A stretch of DNA of 52,187 bases from Betaproteobacteria bacterium (GCA_009777245.1 WRMF01000014.1:1-52187); one strand, 5' to 3'. Positions 8,851 to 18,554 are shown, counted from the stretch's first letter. Numbers and translations are program-made. Notes: a model not told the origin generated them from the sequence alone.

Positions 8851-9492
8851 CTACTTTGAGTCTGCCGCACTGGTGATGTTTGCTTCAATGCGGTTGATTT
8901 CCTCGTCGCTTTCCACAGTCAGAACATTGACAACCTTGCGGACGCCGCTGGTTGTGCGGGCGACCCGGATAGCCGCCGCCGCTTCGCGGCTGTTGACGAT
9001 GCCAAGCAGAAAGACTGCGCCATTTTCCGTCACCACTTTCACATGATGGGCGGAAACTTCATCGGCGTCTATGAAGCGGGCGTTTACTTTTGAGGTGATG
9101 AAGGAATCGTTGGCGCGCGAGGTCAGATTGCTGTTGCCCGCGACTACCAGTTCATTCCACACGCCAAGCACATTTTCGATTCGCGCTATATCTCTGCCGA
9201 CCTGCGCCTTGGTGGCTTCATCCGGGACTTCTCCGGTCAGGAGCACGCGTCGGTTATAGCTGGTGACATTGATATTGCTGGCTTTCCTGACTTCTTGATC
9301 CAGGAAGTTTCCGGCTTTTAGCGCAATGGCGGTATCGTCCGCCTGTGTTCCGAGCGAACGACGGTCGACAATGGCTTTGACGCCGGTTGCCGTGCCGACC
9401 AGAGCTACGCCGAAACAGCCGTACAGGGCGGACATGGTCATGCCGAGCATGAGGCACCACAGAATCGGGCGGGCGAGTGCGAAGGATTTCAT
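8851..9492 (-). CDS. dolP: BON-domain lipoprotein, DolP (YraP)-like
   Basis: A 213-residue protein with a lipoprotein signal whose lipobox-like LYGC places the acylated Cys at about residue 26. Two BON domains follow (about 50-120 and 128-205), each with the family's alternating pattern and central Gly residues. DolP proteins reside at the outer membrane and support its integrity and BAM complex function. In E. coli yraP follows diaA directly, and the same pair is seen here with a 3-base gap, which supports the name. Confidence 0.85.
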   Translation of the reverse strand: MKSFALARPILWCLMLGMTMSALYGCFGVALVGTATGVKAIVDRRSLGTQADDTAIALKAGNFLDQEVRKASNINVTSYNRRVLLTGEVPDEATKAQVGRDIARIENVLGVWNELVVAGNSNLTSRANDSFITSKVNARFIDADEVSAHHVKVVTENGAVFLLGIVNSREAAAAIRVARTTSGVRKVVNVLTVESDEEINRIEANITSAADSK

Positions 9493-9495
9493 ATA

Positions 9496-10080
9496 TCAGG
9501 CTCCCAGTAACAGGTTGTCTATGCCGTCGCACAGACAGTGAATCAACAGAAGATGGACTTCCTGGATGCGGGCGGTACGTTTTGCGGGCGCGCAGAGATG
9601 AATATCACCTTCCCGCAGCATACTCTCGATTTTGCCGCCATCATTGCCGGTAAGCGCGACCACGGTCATTTCATTCGCCTTTGCCGCAGCGATGGCTTTG
9701 ATTACATTGGCGGAATTGCCGGAAGTGGAAATGGCTAGCAGCACATCTCCGGCGCGCCCCAAGGCGCGCACCTGCCGGGCGAAAACCTCCTCAAAGCCGT
9801 AGTCGTTGCCGACGGCGGTGAGAATCGAGGAATCAGTGGTCAGCGCGATGGCGGCGAGTTCCTGCCGCTCTTCCTCGAAGCGTCCGACCAATTCGGCGGC
9901 GAAATGCTGCGCGTCGGCGGCGGAGCCGCCATTGCCGCAGGCCAGAATGCGCCCGTCGCCGATCAAGGAATTGGTTATCGCCTCGCAGGCCGCCGCAAGC
10001 GGAACCGCAAGACCCATAGCTTCCTCTTTGACGCGGATGCTATCCGTAAACTGTTGTTTGATGCGCTCGACAAGGCTCAT
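9496..10080 (-). CDS. diaA: SIS-domain protein DiaA (phosphoheptose isomerase-like)
   Basis: A 194-residue SIS protein. The sugar-phosphate loop [21 protein letters not shown] and the STSGNSANV motif are intact. The family covers GmhA (sedoheptulose-7-phosphate isomerase) and DiaA, a DnaA-binding regulator of replication initiation. The adjacent dolP favours DiaA, but sequence reading alone cannot rule out isomerase activity. It is the first gene of the leftward run diaA-dolP-gmk-rpoZ-spoT. The 252 bases upstream, shared with phaC, carry no other gene. Confidence 0.85.
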   Translation of the reverse strand: MSLVERIKQQFTDSIRVKEEAMGLAVPLAAACEAITNSLIGDGRILACGNGGSAADAQHFAAELVGRFEEERQELAAIALTTDSSILTAVGNDYGFEEVFARQVRALGRAGDVLLAISTSGNSANVIKAIAAAKANEMTVVALTGNDGGKIESMLREGDIHLCAPAKRTARIQEVHLLLIHCLCDGIDNLLLGA

Positions 10081-10332
10081 TTAGATGGTGCGGGGCAAAA
10101 TAATTGTTCATTCTAACATTCCGGGGGCGGGATGGGGGAATGGAACCGGACAGACCGTCAGGTTGGCAAGCCGCGCCAAGCGGCGATGTTGTGGCAGCGG
10201 CAGGGAATTCGCCCGCTTACGCTTTCCCAGAGCAAGAATAAGAGGTTGGTTAATAATGTTGCCAAAATCAACATTGTCTATCCACGTACAGACTAATATG
10301 GTATAAATGTATATTCCTGACAGGAGGCTCAC

Positions 10333-12081
10333 ATGACAGCAAAAGATCCGTATGACCATGATCACTTGAATCTGAACGAAGCCAGCACGCTGGAAATCAT
10401 GTATGAAAACGCCAGCAAGCAGCTTGATCCGTTCGGTGTGTTCAGTTCAATGCTCAACGCGCAGTTGGCCTGGCTCATGCACCCGAAAGAACTGGGACGC
10501 GCCATGTCCGCGCTTTCAAGTGACTTTTGGGTCTTGCAGACGCACTTGATGCGGCGCGCAATCGGCCTGCCTTCCCAGGATGTAGTCGTGCCGCATGCCG
10601 ACGATACCCGCTTCAATGACCCCGTTTGGACTGAATCGCCTACCTGGGACATCATCAAGGAGTGCTATCTGGCTTTCACCCACCGCCTGCAAGACATGTA
10701 TTTCAGCGCGCCCGGCATTTCCGGCAAAGAACGGCGGCGGGCTGCTTTCTGGTTCAGAAAATGGCGAAATGCGATTTCTCCGACCAATTTCTTCTGGACC
10801 AATCCGGTAGCCATGCGGAAATTCATGGAAACACGGGGGCAGAGTCTGGCCACCGGAATGCGCCAATTCATGCGGGACGCCAGATCAAAGAACATACAAA
10901 CCGTGGAATCCGATGCTTTTGTTGTCGGTAAAGACCTGGCTACTACGCCCGGCAAGGTTATTTTCCGCAACCGTCTTTTGGAAATCATCCACTACACCCC
11001 GACGACCAAGCAGGTGCGGGCAATGCCGCTCCTAATCATCACCCCTTGGATCAACAAGTTCTATGTCCTGGATCTGACCAGCAGCAAGAGCATGGTCAAA
11101 TATATGGTCGACCAAGGATTCTCGGTCTTCATCACAAGCTGGAAAAACCCCACCGCCGATATGGCGGACATTACCTTTGACGACTATATGACAGAAGGCA
11201 TAGATACTGCGGTTCATACCGTTCTTGACTTCTGCAAGGTCGACAAGACGCATATCGCCGGTTACTGCATCGGCGGCACACTCACCTCCACTTACGTAGC
11301 CTGGGCGCACAAAAAATATGGCGCGAGCAAAGTGCCGGTCGCTGATGTTACGCTGTTTACCACCCTCACCGACTTTTCCCGTCCCGGCGATATTGAAGTG
11401 TTCATCAGCGACGCCAGCGTCAAGGCGTTGGATGATTCCATGCACAAGAAAGGCTATCTGGAAGGCAATGAGATGGCTTCCGCCTTTCGTCTTCTACGCT
11501 CGAACAGCCTGATCTGGAACTACTGGGTACGCAGCTATCTCTATGGCGAACCGCTGGTGCCATTCGATGTTCTCTACTGGAACGCCGATTCGACCCGGAT
11601 GCCCCAGGCCATGCACAGCTATTACCTGCGGGAAATGTATTTGAACAACAACCTGATCCGGCATGACCGTCTGACTATCGCCGGACAGCCGATAAGCCTG
11701 CACCGCATCACCCAGCCGCTCTATGTCGTCACCGCCATTGACGATCATATCGCCCCCTGGACGCAGTGCTACCGGATTCGCAGATCAATAGATGTGAATG
11801 CCGAGATGCGTTTTGTTTTGTCGACTTCCGGGCATATCTTCGGGATTGTCAATCCGCCCGTCAAGCCGCCCAAGCGCGCTTACTGGTCGGGCGATCCCCA
11901 ATCAAACGAGCGTTGCGAGGACTGGATGAAGCGCTCCCCCAGAAAGGAAGGATCATGGTGGGAAGAGTGGACGGTCTGGCTTAGTAACCGGGGCGGCGAA
12001 ATGATTGACGCGCCTCAGGTCGCCAACCGCAAATATCCGGCATTGTGCGACGCGCCCGGAACTTACGTTCTGGAAAAATAA
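10333..12081 (+). CDS. phaC: Class I polyhydroxyalkanoate synthase
   Basis: A 582-residue alpha/beta-hydrolase that polymerises 3-hydroxyacyl-CoA on the surface of storage granules. The modified lipase box GYCIGG puts the nucleophile at Cys312; the catalytic Asp is in the TAIDDHIAPW segment and the His in STSGHIFGIVNPP. The length is normal for class I. AGGAGG precedes the ATG at 10333. No phaA, phaB or phasin gene is adjacent, so those steps must be encoded elsewhere. It is followed by its own terminator. Confidence 0.95.
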   Translation: MTAKDPYDHDHLNLNEASTLEIMYENASKQLDPFGVFSSMLNAQLAWLMHPKELGRAMSALSSDFWVLQTHLMRRAIGLPSQDVVVPHADDTRFNDPVWTESPTWDIIKECYLAFTHRLQDMYFSAPGISGKERRRAAFWFRKWRNAISPTNFFWTNPVAMRKFMETRGQSLATGMRQFMRDARSKNIQTVESDAFVVGKDLATTPGKVIFRNRLLEIIHYTPTTKQVRAMPLLIITPWINKFYVLDLTSSKSMVKYMVDQGFSVFITSWKNPTADMADITFDDYMTEGIDTAVHTVLDFCKVDKTHIAGYCIGGTLTSTYVAWAHKKYGASKVPVADVTLFTTLTDFSRPGDIEVFISDASVKALDDSMHKKGYLEGNEMASAFRLLRSNSLIWNYWVRSYLYGEPLVPFDVLYWNADSTRMPQAMHSYYLREMYLNNNLIRHDRLTIAGQPISLHRITQPLYVVTAIDDHIAPWTQCYRIRRSIDVNAEMRFVLSTSGHIFGIVNPPVKPPKRAYWSGDPQSNERCEDWMKRSPRKEGSWWEEWTVWLSNRGGEMIDAPQVANRKYPALCDAPGTYVLEK

Positions 12082-12115
12082 GGATTTCCCGGGCGCTCGA
12101 AATTAGACGTAAGTC

Positions 12116-12141
12116 AAAACCCGGCGCAAGCCGGGTTTTTT
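12116..12141 (+). terminator. Rho-independent terminator after phaC
   Basis: A perfect 10-base stem (AAAACCCGGC at 12116-12125 and its complement at 12130-12139) with a GCAA tetraloop and a following T run, 35 bases after the phaC stop. Confidence 0.9.
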
Positions 12142-12228
12142 CCGGTTTCTCGCAAATGCCGCGCTTTTTTGTCAGGGCGGGTCGGTTTTCTGTTACTCTC
12201 AACTCCTTTGCTTCATTCTTGTCTTGTC

Positions 12229-13413
12229 ATGCAGCAGTCTTTATCCAACGCAACCTGTTTCCCCATGCTAACCATCATGGGAAAGGCCGTATTACCCATC
12301 GTCCAGGGCGGAATGGGGGTCGGCATTTCCGCGCACCGGCTGGCAGGCGCGGTGGCCTCGGAAAATGCGGTCGGGACAATCGCCAGTATTGACCTGCGCC
12401 ACCATCATCCAGACCTTCTGGAGATACGGCAAAAAGACCGGGAAGCGAACAAGACGGCAATCTGGCGGGCAAACCGTATCGCTCTTGACCGTGAAATCGG
12501 AAAGGCTCGGGAAATTGCGGCAGGGCGCGGACTGATCGCGGTCAATGTGATGCGGTCGGTATCGCAATATCAGGAGTACGTCCGTCAATCCTGCGAGTCC
12601 GGCGCGGATGCCATCGTGATGGGCGCGGGACTGCCGGTAGACTTGCCCGATATGGTCGCGAATTTTCCCAAAGTTGCGCTGTTTCCCATTTTGTCGGATG
12701 TGCGCGGTGTCGTTTTGGTGCTGAAAAAATGGATGCGGAAAAAGCGCCTGCCGGATGCCATTGTGATTGAACATCCGGCATATGCGGGCGGGCATCTGGG
12801 CGCGATGAAGGCGGAGGAGCTAAATAATCCCCGTTTCGATTTTCAGACGGTCATTCCGGGCGTTCAGGAAGCCTTCAAGGAGATGGGGCTGGAATCGGAA
12901 AACATTCCGCTGATTCCGGCGGGCGGCATTCATTCCTATGATCAGGTGCGCGAATTGTTGGCCCTCGGCGCTTCCGCCGTGCAGCTCGGCACGGCTTTCG
13001 CGGTTACAGAAGAGGGTGATGCCGCGCCGGAATTCAAAGAAATACTCCTTTCCGCCACAGAGGAGAAAGTGGTGGAATTCATGAGCTGCGCTGGTCTTCC
13101 TGCCCGCGCGGTTCTAACCCCTTGGCTGGAAAAATATCTTGCCCGCGAAGAAAAATTGATGAAGGCAGCCGAGGGGAAAAAACACCAATGCACGCTTGCC
13201 TGGGATTGCCTGCTCTCTTGCGGCCTTCGGGACGCCAACCCGAAACACGGTCAGTTTTGTATTGACCAGCAACTTGCTGCCGCTGTGCACGGCGATGTTC
13301 AGCGCGGTCTTTTCTTCCGGGGGAAATCGCGGACTCCCTTCGGGCGCGAGATCCGCCCCGCGCGTGAGCTGATTCATTATCTCCTGACCGGGGAAATGCC
13401 GAAACTGCGCTAG
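12229..13413 (+). CDS. Nitronate monooxygenase-like flavoenzyme
   Basis: About 394 residues of the NMO / 2-nitropropane dioxygenase TIM-barrel family. It has the opening PIVQGGMGVGISAHRLAGAVA, a central HPAYAGGHLG segment with the catalytic-type His, IPAGGIHSYDQV and the FMN-phosphate loop GASAVQLGTAF. These enzymes use FMN to oxidise alkyl nitronates; related members act as enoyl reductases, so the substrate is uncertain. The C-terminal region holds several Cys (CTLAWDCLLSCGL), as in the longer NMO subclass. The start is uncertain: 12229 and 12265 are both possible, with no strong ribosome site. Confidence 0.82.
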   Translation: MQQSLSNATCFPMLTIMGKAVLPIVQGGMGVGISAHRLAGAVASENAVGTIASIDLRHHHPDLLEIRQKDREANKTAIWRANRIALDREIGKAREIAAGRGLIAVNVMRSVSQYQEYVRQSCESGADAIVMGAGLPVDLPDMVANFPKVALFPILSDVRGVVLVLKKWMRKKRLPDAIVIEHPAYAGGHLGAMKAEELNNPRFDFQTVIPGVQEAFKEMGLESENIPLIPAGGIHSYDQVRELLALGASAVQLGTAFAVTEEGDAAPEFKEILLSATEEKVVEFMSCAGLPARAVLTPWLEKYLAREEKLMKAAEGKKHQCTLAWDCLLSCGLRDANPKHGQFCIDQQLAAAVHGDVQRGLFFRGKSRTPFGREIRPARELIHYLLTGEMPKLR

Positions 13414-13430
13414 GCGGGAAAACACAATAA

Positions 13431-13471
13431 AAAGCCCAAAAGCCTTGATTCTCTAGGGAGTTCTGGACTTT
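13431..13471 (-). terminator. Terminator for tRNA-Arg (possibly bidirectional)
   Basis: On the minus strand AAAGTCC (13465-13471) pairs with GGGCTTT (13431-13437) and is followed by TTTTATT. It lies 28 bases after the 3' end of tRNA-Arg and also between it and the convergent NMO-like gene. The inner part of the stem is imperfect. Confidence 0.5.
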
Positions 13472-13498
13472 ATCGGACGGGAAAAAACATTAATTGTA

Positions 13499-13570
13499 TC
13501 CCCTCGACAGGAATCGAACCTGTATCTAGCGCTTAGGAGGCGCTCGTTCTGTCCATTGAACTACGAGGAG
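13499..13570 (-). tRNA. tRNA-Arg (anticodon CCT)
   Basis: On the minus strand the acceptor CTCCTCG pairs with CGAGGGG (one G-T pair), the anticodon stem AGCGC/GCGCT encloses CTCCTAA with anticodon CCT, and the T-arm is ACAGGTTCGATTCCTGT. The CCA end is not encoded. Confidence 0.93.
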
Positions 13571-13666
13571 AGGTGGGTTGTCGCGTTTCCTTACAGGAGA
13601 ACATGGTTTTTCCAAGCACGCAGCAAGGGCGCAAAGCCTAGCAGACTTTTCCAGCAAAAGCAGCAT

Positions 13667-13773
13667 TATAGTCATTTCCCAACATACCAATGCTTTGTCG
13701 TCTCTGCTTTGCCGCGCTACTCGTACTGTTTGCGGCTCGTCTTCGCGTCCTGGCGTTTTGGGGAATGACTATA
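13667..13773. mobile_element. Correia-like (CREE-like) MITE, 107 bp
   Basis: The ends are TATAGTCATTTCCC (13667-13680) and its complement with one change (13760-13773), so the unit begins TATAG and ends CTATA. Read on the minus strand, the inside contains CAGGACGCGAAGACGAGCCG, then CAAACAGTACGAGTAGCGCG, closely matching as I recall it the Correia core with its CAGGACAAGGCGACGAAGCCG and CAGACAGTACAAATAGTACG blocks. The 107-bp length equals the short form of that element. It lies one base from the fmt stop codon, so it may affect the end of the fmt transcript. Other copies in this genome cannot be seen from the window. Confidence 0.65.
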
Positions 13774-13774
13774 G

Positions 13775-14710
13775 TTAACCGGAAACAAATGAACGCAAGA
13801 ATTGTCCGGTCTGAAATTCCGGCGCGCCGCGCAAGAATTCAGCGGCAAAAAGCCTTCTGCCGCCTGGTTTTTGCAGTTCGGTAAGCATCAAGACATCCCC
13901 TCGACCGCAAGATACGGCAATACCCCGGTCATCTGCGGCAAGCACTACGCCGGGCGGGGCGGCATTCGGCATGATAACCGGATACGCCGCCCAGATTTTA
14001 AAGGTATCGCCCAGCAATAGCGTGCGCGCCGGATTAAAAGCGCGAACCCGCCGCGCCAAAAGCTCTGCATCAAGCCGCCAGTCAAGCAATGTTTCCTCCC
14101 TTTCAATCCTGGCGGCGTAAGTCGCCTCGGCCTCGTTCTGAACCTCACCGGACAAGGGAAGACGAAGAAGAGTATCGCAAAGCAGATTCGCGCCCAGAAG
14201 GGCAAGGCGATCATGCAACACGGATGCAGTATCATCCGGCAAAATGTCCGCGCAGGCGCGCGCCAAAACAGGGCCGGTATCCAGCCCTGCTTCCATCTGC
14301 ATTATGGAAATTCCGGTCTTTATATCCCCTGCCTCAATCGCCCGCTGAATGGGCGCCGCGCCGCGCCAGCGCGGTAGCAGGGAAGCATGGATATTAAGGC
14401 AGCCCAAACGGGGCGCGGCAAGCACATCCGGCGGCAAAATCAAACCATAGGCGACCACAATCATGACATCAGCGCCAACAGCGGAAATAGCGGCGCGAGC
14501 TTCATAATCCCGCTTCAGGGAAAGCGGCTGAAGCGTCGGCAGCCCATGTCTTTCCGCCAGACGCTTGACGGGCGAGGGCGCGAGCTTCATTCCGCGCCCG
14601 GCGTGACGATCCGGTTGGGTCAGAACAAGCGAAATCTCATGCCCGGCAGACAGCAAAGCATCAAGCGCGACAGAGGCAAAAAGAGGCGTGCCCGCAAAAA
14701 TCAGCTTCAT
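13775..14710 (-). CDS. fmt: Methionyl-tRNA formyltransferase
   Basis: A 311-residue enzyme that formylates Met-tRNAfMet with 10-formyl-THF for translation initiation. It opens MKLIFAGTPLFA, and the catalytic region HASLLPRWRGAAPIQRAI contains the conserved Asn/His/Arg surroundings (NIHASLLP). The C-terminal OB-fold domain is present. The start ATG at 14710 (or the tandem ATG at 14713) follows def by about 10 bases, the classical def-fmt order. Its stop codon is immediately next to the Correia-like element. Confidence 0.95.
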   Translation of the reverse strand: MKLIFAGTPLFASVALDALLSAGHEISLVLTQPDRHAGRGMKLAPSPVKRLAERHGLPTLQPLSLKRDYEARAAISAVGADVMIVVAYGLILPPDVLAAPRLGCLNIHASLLPRWRGAAPIQRAIEAGDIKTGISIMQMEAGLDTGPVLARACADILPDDTASVLHDRLALLGANLLCDTLLRLPLSGEVQNEAEATYAARIEREETLLDWRLDAELLARRVRAFNPARTLLLGDTFKIWAAYPVIMPNAAPPGVVLAADDRGIAVSCGRGDVLMLTELQKPGGRRLFAAEFLRGAPEFQTGQFLRSFVSG

Positions 14711-14723
14711 CATGGCCACATAT

Positions 14724-15227
14724 TCACATATCGGCTCTGGCATGTTTCAGGAGCTTGGCCTTTATCCGCATCTGCTTTAGCTGCGAGAGGTAGTCCACAA
14801 ACACCTTGCCTTCCAGATGATCCAGTTCGTGCTGAATACAAACGGCGAGAAGCCCGCTTGCGGTCAAGGTCTGCGCATTGCCCGCAAGGTCAAAATACTC
14901 AACCGTGATTTCTTCCGCCCGCTCAACCTTCTCGTAAATCCCCGGAACGGAAAGACAACCTTCCTCAAAAACCTGCAAACCGTCCTTGCGAACGATCTTC
15001 GCATTGATGAGAATGAGTAAACTGTTGCGTTCTTCTGACACATCAATGACCACTATCCTAAGGTGGCAGTCGACCTGGGTCGCTGCAAGCCCGATCCCAG
15101 GCGCAGCGTACATAGTATCGGCCATGTCGGCGACCAGAGCGCGGAGCGCATTGTCGAATTTTGTGACCGGAGCGGCGACTTTTTTGAGGCGCGGGTCAGG
15201 ATAATGCAAAATTTTTAGCAATGACAT
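14724..15227 (-). CDS. def: Peptide deformylase
   Basis: A 167-residue metalloenzyme removing the formyl group from nascent proteins. All three motifs are intact: GIGLAATQ (motif 1), EGCLSVPG (motif 2, Cys ligand) and QHELDHLEG (motif 3, two His ligands and the catalytic Glu). The length is normal. It is the first gene of def-fmt and is divergent from the LysM gene across a 144-base gap. Confidence 0.97.
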   Translation of the reverse strand: MSLLKILHYPDPRLKKVAAPVTKFDNALRALVADMADTMYAAPGIGLAATQVDCHLRIVVIDVSEERNSLLILINAKIVRKDGLQVFEEGCLSVPGIYEKVERAEEITVEYFDLAGNAQTLTASGLLAVCIQHELDHLEGKVFVDYLSQLKQMRIKAKLLKHARADM

Positions 15228-15371
15228 GTGTTTTTTGCTTGCGTAATCAGATTATTATGGGCAGAATCTCAAGTTGTTTCGAGAAACAAAGCGGCATGAG
15301 ATTCCGGCAAGGGGGCGGCTGGCCTCTTTCCTGTTTTCTTTTGCCTTCGCGCTGAAAGTGAGGAAAAACCA

Positions 15372-16541
15372 ATGTCTCGTATTATATGCGCTCTATCCGC
15401 TGCTGTTGCAGTCGTCTTCAGTTCCTTCGCTCTGGCGGAGGAAGATTCAATCCGCATGGTAGCCAATCCGCCGGATCGTCACGTCGTCGTGAAAGGCGAT
15501 ACCCTCTGGGGAATTGCGGGCAAGTTCCTGCAAGAACCTTGGCGCTGGCCGGAAATCTGGCGTCTCAACCAGAGCCAAATCAGAAATCCGCATCTGATCT
15601 ATCCGGGCGACGTAGTTCTTCTTGACTATGCCGACGGCAGTCCGCGCCTGCGTCTTGGCAAGCCGGTCGGGCAGGACAACAAGGTGCAGCCTGCTGTTCA
15701 CATCGAACAAATCGCTCAGGCGATTCCTTCGATTCCCGCGAATGTCATCGAGCCTTTTATCACTCGTCCCCTGATCGTGTCGCAACATGATCTTGAGGAT
15801 TCGCCCTACGTCATTGGAATGGATGAGTCCCGCGTGCTGGCCGGATACGGCGACGAAATTTACGCCAAGGGAATTGAAGATAATCATTCGCGCTGGTATA
15901 TTTACCGACAAGGCGCGCCGCTTCGCAGGCCTGCCGTAGTTGAAAAAGACGCGCTGGGAACGCCCGAAAATGAAGGGATGCAACCGAGCGCCCAGGAAAA
16001 TCCGCTGCTCCGTAATACCCGCACGGACGGCTGGCCTACGCTTGCCTGGAGAGAAGAAGCGGATGACGTCAGAATCCTGGGCTATGAGGCCATCTATGTC
16101 GGCCTTGCCGAGCTGAAAGAGCCGGGGGATGATGTCAGCGTCCTGGAAATTCTGTCCGCGAAGGAGGAAATCATGCAGGGAGACCGCCTGATTCCGGCGG
16201 AAAGGCCGACCCTGCACTCCTACATTCCCAGGAAGATGGACGATGATGTCAATGGGCAATTGGTATCTTTCTATGGCGGCGTCAATTCCGGCGGAAAGTT
16301 CTCGGTAATCAGCATGAGCCTGGGCGAGCAGGACGGCATAGAGCCGGGACATGTTCTGGGACTGTATGTCAACCGGGCGGTGCGCTACCGCGACCCGAAG
16401 GGGCGCAGCACGGTGACTGCCGTGCCGGAAAAGCGTAATGGCCTGGTCTTTGTTTTCAGGGTATTCGACCGGATTTCCTACGGGTTGGTGATGGAAGCAG
16501 CCCGTCCGCTGCAAATCGGGGATGTGGTTCGCAACCCCTGA
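15372..16541 (+). CDS. Exported LysM-domain protein
   Basis: A 389-residue protein with a signal peptide (cleavage probably after SFALA, about residue 22) and one LysM domain (about residues 36-86: HVVVKGDTLWGIAGKFL, then NPHLIYPGDVVLLDY). The remaining 300 residues form a beta-rich region typical of the peptidoglycan-binding proteins encoded between def and dprA in betaproteobacteria. It probably acts in the periplasm on or at the cell wall; no catalytic motif is visible. The gap to dprA is 3 bases, so the two are cotranscribed. Confidence 0.85.
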   Translation: MSRIICALSAAVAVVFSSFALAEEDSIRMVANPPDRHVVVKGDTLWGIAGKFLQEPWRWPEIWRLNQSQIRNPHLIYPGDVVLLDYADGSPRLRLGKPVGQDNKVQPAVHIEQIAQAIPSIPANVIEPFITRPLIVSQHDLEDSPYVIGMDESRVLAGYGDEIYAKGIEDNHSRWYIYRQGAPLRRPAVVEKDALGTPENEGMQPSAQENPLLRNTRTDGWPTLAWREEADDVRILGYEAIYVGLAELKEPGDDVSVLEILSAKEEIMQGDRLIPAERPTLHSYIPRKMDDDVNGQLVSFYGGVNSGGKFSVISMSLGEQDGIEPGHVLGLYVNRAVRYRDPKGRSTVTAVPEKRNGLVFVFRVFDRISYGLVMEAARPLQIGDVVRNP

Positions 16542-16544
16542 TCA

Positions 16545-17654
16545 ATGACGGAACCTTTAGCCTCGGAAGATAACCTTGCCGCATGGCTGCGGCTAACCCT
16601 GATCCCCGGCATAGGCGGCGAGTCGCAACGCAAGTTGCTCGCCGCCTTTGGTTTGCCGGAAAATATTTTTTCCGCCGGACGAATCGCGCTTGGCGAGATT
16701 ATCGGCAACAAGGCAAACCTGCTTCTGGATACGAATGTCGAGCGCGAAGTCGCCGCTGCTCTGCATTGGTGTAGAAAATCGGGGCAGCGAATCATCACTC
16801 TGGCGGATGCCGAATATCCGCCCTTGCTCCTGCAAATTCCCAATCCGCCTGCCCTGCTTTATGTACTGGGCGATGTTGCTATCCTGCAACAATCTGTGCT
16901 TGCCATAGTAGGAAGTCGTAACGCGATGCCGCAGGGAATCAAAATCGCGGAAGATTTTGCCGCTACCCTAGCAGAGGCAGGGTTTGCCATAGCGAGCGGA
17001 CTGGCTTTGGGCATTGACGCCGCAGCTCACAGGGGGGCGCTGAAAAAAGGAACGACAATCGCCGTGATCGGCACAGGCGCGGATCGCATCTATCCGGCTC
17101 GTAATCAGGAATTGGCGCGAGAAATTGCGGGACGGGGCGTAATTCTCTCGGAATTTCCGCTCGGCTCTCCCGCGATGGCGGCCAATTTCCCCCGACGTAA
17201 CCGCATAATTGCCGGATTATCAAGGGGAGTTTTGGTAGTCGAAGCGACGACAAGGAGCGGTTCCTTGATTACCGCCAGACTTGCGGGCGAAGCGGGGCGC
17301 GAAATATTCGCCATTCCCGGCTCCATCCATTCTCCATTCTCCAAAGGCTGCCACTACCTTATCAAGCAGGGGGCGAAACTGGTCGAGTCGGCGGAGGACA
17401 TGCTGGAGGAACTTGGCGGCTGGCAGATAGTGAAAGAAAGTGTGCCGGAGGCGGAATCCGGCGAAGATTCTGCTCAATCAGACCCGATTGCGGAAAAAAT
17501 TTTGCTCCGGATGGGACATGCGCCCTGCGCTCTGGACGAGCTTGCCTTATCTACCGGCCTTACCGCCGATGCCTTGCTGCCGGTGCTGCTTTCTCTTGAG
17601 ATGGAAGATAAAATCGCGCCGCTTCCCGGCAATCGTTACCAGCGATTGAACTGA
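16545..17654 (+). CDS. dprA: DNA-processing protein DprA (Smf)
   Basis: A 369-residue protein that protects incoming single-stranded DNA and loads RecA during natural transformation. The Rossmann-like core shows GSRNAMPQG, SGLALGIDAAAHRGAL, AVIGTGADRIYP, SEFPLG, FPRRNRIIAGLS and EATTRSGSLITARLA. A C-terminal winged-helix-like stretch (about 310-365) completes the usual architecture. It shares a transcript with the LysM gene and possibly parAB. Confidence 0.95.
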   Translation: MTEPLASEDNLAAWLRLTLIPGIGGESQRKLLAAFGLPENIFSAGRIALGEIIGNKANLLLDTNVEREVAAALHWCRKSGQRIITLADAEYPPLLLQIPNPPALLYVLGDVAILQQSVLAIVGSRNAMPQGIKIAEDFAATLAEAGFAIASGLALGIDAAAHRGALKKGTTIAVIGTGADRIYPARNQELAREIAGRGVILSEFPLGSPAMAANFPRRNRIIAGLSRGVLVVEATTRSGSLITARLAGEAGREIFAIPGSIHSPFSKGCHYLIKQGAKLVESAEDMLEELGGWQIVKESVPEAESGEDSAQSDPIAEKILLRMGHAPCALDELALSTGLTADALLPVLLSLEMEDKIAPLPGNRYQRLN

Positions 17655-17774
17655 CGATTGCTCCTGACCGCTTGCAAAGCGGCGTTTCGCCTTGATTCCG
17701 TCGCCATAAATGACGGGGATTCATCAATACAATATACTCTCGGATTCGTCAAATATGCGACGCAAGGCAAAAGC

Positions 17775-18554
17775 ATGAAAACTTTAGCGATTACCAATCA
17801 AAAAGGCGGAGTGGGCAAGACCACAACGGCGGTGAACCTGGCTGCCGGTCTGGCAATGGCAGGAGCGCGCGCGCTTCTGATAGACCTTGACCCGCAAGGC
17901 AATGCGACGACAGGATCGGGCATTGCCAAGCAAGAGGCGTTTCCGAATGTGTATCAGCTTCTCCTGGGACAGGCGAAGCTGCCGGAAGTCGCGGTCAAAA
18001 CGGAATTCGGCTTTTCCATTCTGCCTGCCAACCGCGAACTGGCGGGGGCGGAAGTGGAACTGGTGGATTTGCCCCGGCGCGAATTCCTGCTGGCGGAGGC
18101 GATAAAGGACGCGCCTTACGATTTTGCGTTGATTGACTGTCCGCCCTCGCTCAACATGTTGACGGTCAACGGCCTGGTTTCTGCAAGCAGGGTTCTGATT
18201 CCGATGCAGTGCGAATATTACGCGCTGGAAGGACTGGCCGATCTCGTGAATACCCTGAAAAAAATCAACCGTCAATTGAATCCCGATCTGGAAATAGAAG
18301 GGTTGTTGCGTACCATGTTCAATCCGCAAAGCACGCTGGCGCAGCAGGTCTCGAACGAACTGGAGCGTCATTTTGGCAAGCGGGTCTATAAAACCATTAT
18401 TCCCCGCAATGTCCGGCTGGCGGAAGCGCCTTCCTACGGCAAACCGGCGCTTGCCTTCGACAGAAATTCCAGGGGAGCGCAGGCTTATCTTGCCTTGGCC
18501 GATGAAATTTTGAGCATGAAGCATCCTTCCACAATACAAGGAGCGAACTCATGA
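17775..18554 (+). CDS. parA: Chromosome partitioning ATPase ParA
   Basis: A 259-residue deviant-Walker ATPase that positions origins together with ParB. KGGVGKTTTAVNLA gives the deviant Walker A with its signature Lys, IDLDPQGNATTG and LIDCPPSLNMLTVN the Walker A' and B regions. The ATG at 17775 gives the standard MKTLAITNQKGG start; the upstream extension to 17658 is not conserved in the family. The stop overlaps the parB start by 4 bases. Confidence 0.95.
   Translation: MKTLAITNQKGGVGKTTTAVNLAAGLAMAGARALLIDLDPQGNATTGSGIAKQEAFPNVYQLLLGQAKLPEVAVKTEFGFSILPANRELAGAEVELVDLPRREFLLAEAIKDAPYDFALIDCPPSLNMLTVNGLVSASRVLIPMQCEYYALEGLADLVNTLKKINRQLNPDLEIEGLLRTMFNPQSTLAQQVSNELERHFGKRVYKTIIPRNVRLAEAPSYGKPALAFDRNSRGAQAYLALADEILSMKHPSTIQGANS

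Noticed and set aside
17658..17774. N-terminal extension of ParA
   Set aside because: The segment lacks conservation typical of ParA and the internal ATG 17775 gives the standard N-terminus with an adequate ribosome site.
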